This document shows positions 52,352 through 53,217 of a DNA stretch of 53,217 nt, piece by piece. The stretch lies in NCBI GenBank assembly GCA_023254445.1, contig JALRLN010000002.1, positions 1 to 53,217 on the forward strand, written 5' to 3'. The notes beneath the pieces were generated by a model. The model did not search any database. It had not been told where the DNA came from and saw only the letters and a list, made by a program, of their open reading frames with translations. Positions within the stretch are counted from its first letter, which is position 1, and each line of letters begins with the position of its first letter. Origin of the DNA: Candidatus Poseidoniaceae archaeon. GTDB lineage: Archaea; Thermoplasmatota; Poseidoniia; Poseidoniales; Poseidoniaceae. The position numbers and the translations under genes are program-made.

Positions 52352-53217
52352 ATGGTCGAGCCAAACGGGTTTCCTTCGTTGCCGTCCAACCCGTTCGACC
52401 AAAGTCCGCTTGAGGGAGAGGACAGGGACTTGCTCGTTGGTCGAAGCGAGGCCGTAGAAGCGCTCCATTGGGAACTCAAGGAAGCAAGTGGATTCTCCAT
52501 GGTGCTCTTGACGGGGCCACCAGGGTCCGGTCGTACTTCGCTCATGCGCGTGCTCGCTGCTGGAGTTCGCCGTTCCACCCACATCGTGAGCGTGGATCAA
52601 GGTCCCGGCGAAGTGACCAACCTCATCCATCAAATTCACCAGGCCTTCGTCAAGGGCGAGGCTCCAGCAACGGTTGACGAAGCCATGGGTCAGATCAAGG
52701 CGACCCTTCGACGCGACACGAGCCCGGCCCTCGTGGTGCTTGATTTGCCATCGTTGGATGGCGCACGCCTGCCGACCTTGCTCAGTGCAGCCATGCCGTA
52801 CCTTGAGCGTCTCCCTGCGGTCTTCGTTGTCGTCACAACGCCCGCACACGCTGCGAGGTTTGGCGACGTGCAGTCCAAATTCAACAGGGAAATCCCGCTT
52901 GGCGATCTTTCCACGTCCTCCATTTCGGACTTGATCGATGCTCGCGTGCGTCGTCTGTCGCCCTCGGGGTGGCGGCCGCACGCCAGTTGGATTGAGGCCA
53001 GCCTTGGGCACGTACCCCCCCAGCCCCGTGACATCGTGGCGCACCTTCGCAAGGCCTTCGATGCCCATCGTCGTGGGTCGAGAAACGCAGGAGGCGCTCC
53101 CGCTGCCCCGTCCGTCGTGGGCGCGGAGGCCAACGGAGGCACGTATTTCGAAACGGTTGAGGCGCAAGCCCTCGACTTTGACATGTCCATGTTGGACGGG
53201 GACCGGGAGCGTGATGC
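52352..53217 (+). CDS. AAA+ ATPase with Arg in Walker A (3' partial)
   Basis: The frame opens at ATG 52352 and runs off the right edge without a stop; 288 codons are visible. After a Pro-rich start comes LLVGRSEAVEALHWELKEA (a box like that of Orc/Cdc6 and AAA_16 proteins), then Walker A LLTGPPGSGRTSLM, where Arg stands in place of Lys, and Walker B ALVVLDLPS with Asp but no following acidic residue. 'FVVVTTPAHAARFGD' fits the sensor I strand. The end of the visible part is a disordered Gly/Ala stretch. TGAAATACC about 25 bases before the start may be a TATA box for a leaderless mRNA. It may be a regulatory or replication-related ATPase; Orc1/Cdc6 identity is not established. Confidence 0.6.
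   Translation, partial: MVEPNGFPSLPSNPFDQSPLEGEDRDLLVGRSEAVEALHWELKEASGFSMVLLTGPPGSGRTSLMRVLAAGVRRSTHIVSVDQGPGEVTNLIHQIHQAFVKGEAPATVDEAMGQIKATLRRDTSPALVVLDLPSLDGARLPTLLSAAMPYLERLPAVFVVVTTPAHAARFGDVQSKFNREIPLGDLSTSSISDLIDARVRRLSPSGWRPHASWIEASLGHVPPQPRDIVAHLRKAFDAHRRGSRNAGGAPAAPSVVGAEANGGTYFETVEAQALDFDMSMLDGDRERD

Noticed and set aside
52229..53167. A 312-codon minus-strand frame at the right edge
   Set aside because: The plus-strand frame from 52352 has Walker A, Walker B and sensor-like strands and is open to the window end.

Overview
The window reads as a GC-rich, densely coded chromosome segment of an aerobic, probably marine, euryarchaeon of the Thermoplasmatota. Marine Group II (Poseidoniia) is my best guess; that placement is inference. 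The archaeal markers are an A-type ATP synthase operon in the order H-I-K-E-C-F-A-B-D, PurP in place of bacterial-type late purine enzymes, RNA polymerase subunit K, a GHMP-type shikimate kinase with the ADH synthase/DHQ synthase II branch of the aromatic pathway, and an HMG-CoA reductase. Aerobic life is suggested by heme A synthase, protoheme farnesyltransferase and tryptophan 2,3-dioxygenase. No insertion sequence, CRISPR array, phage gene or rRNA was seen. Every gap between genes is shorter than about 210 bases, so no stretch over 300 bases lacks a gene.

Layout. 2-2646: the large (molybdopterin) and FAD subunits of a 4-hydroxybenzoyl-CoA-reductase-like enzyme, cut off at the left edge. 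2649-3593: a secreted protein. 3751-8803: a four-gene block of a DUF4350 membrane protein, a MoxR AAA+ ATPase with a Pro/Ala tail, a DUF58 protein and a polytopic membrane protein. 8808-13923 (minus): an overlapping operon of ADH synthase, DHQ synthase II, shikimate kinase, chorismate synthase and aspartate kinase, joining aspartate metabolism to aromatic amino acids. 14010-17670: an anchored coiled-coil protein, a 70-residue membrane protein and a 692-residue protein I do not recognise. 17740-20308: PurP, tryptophan dioxygenase and RpoK. 20390-23233: a thioredoxin-like membrane protein and the heme A pair CtaA/CtaB. 23302-27652: a very large surface protein, a tRNA-Ser(GCT) and a lamin-tail surface protein. 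27715-29894: three consecutive KaiC/RecA-like proteins, only one with an intact Walker A. 29947-30690: a UbiE-like methyltransferase. 30756-39249: the whole A-type ATP synthase. 39323-41806: a site-2-protease-like membrane protein that seems to lack its catalytic motifs. 41810-45134: a ketopantoate reductase-like protein, L-aspartate oxidase and a small membrane protein. 45255-50843: SMC, ScpA and ScpB. 50844-52145: class II HMG-CoA reductase. 52352 to the right edge: an AAA+ ATPase, cut off.

The genes group into energy conservation (ATP synthase, heme A, probable quinone methylation), biosynthesis (aromatics, purine, NAD, pantothenate, mevalonate) and chromosome segregation, with several surface or membrane proteins of unknown role between them. 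The most promising unexplained items are the KaiC-like trio, the unrecognised 692-residue protein, the inactive-looking site-2-protease homologue, the Na+-type ligand set in the ATP synthase rotor subunit, and four GCGTT copies spaced one helical turn apart between hmgA and the terminal AAA+ gene.
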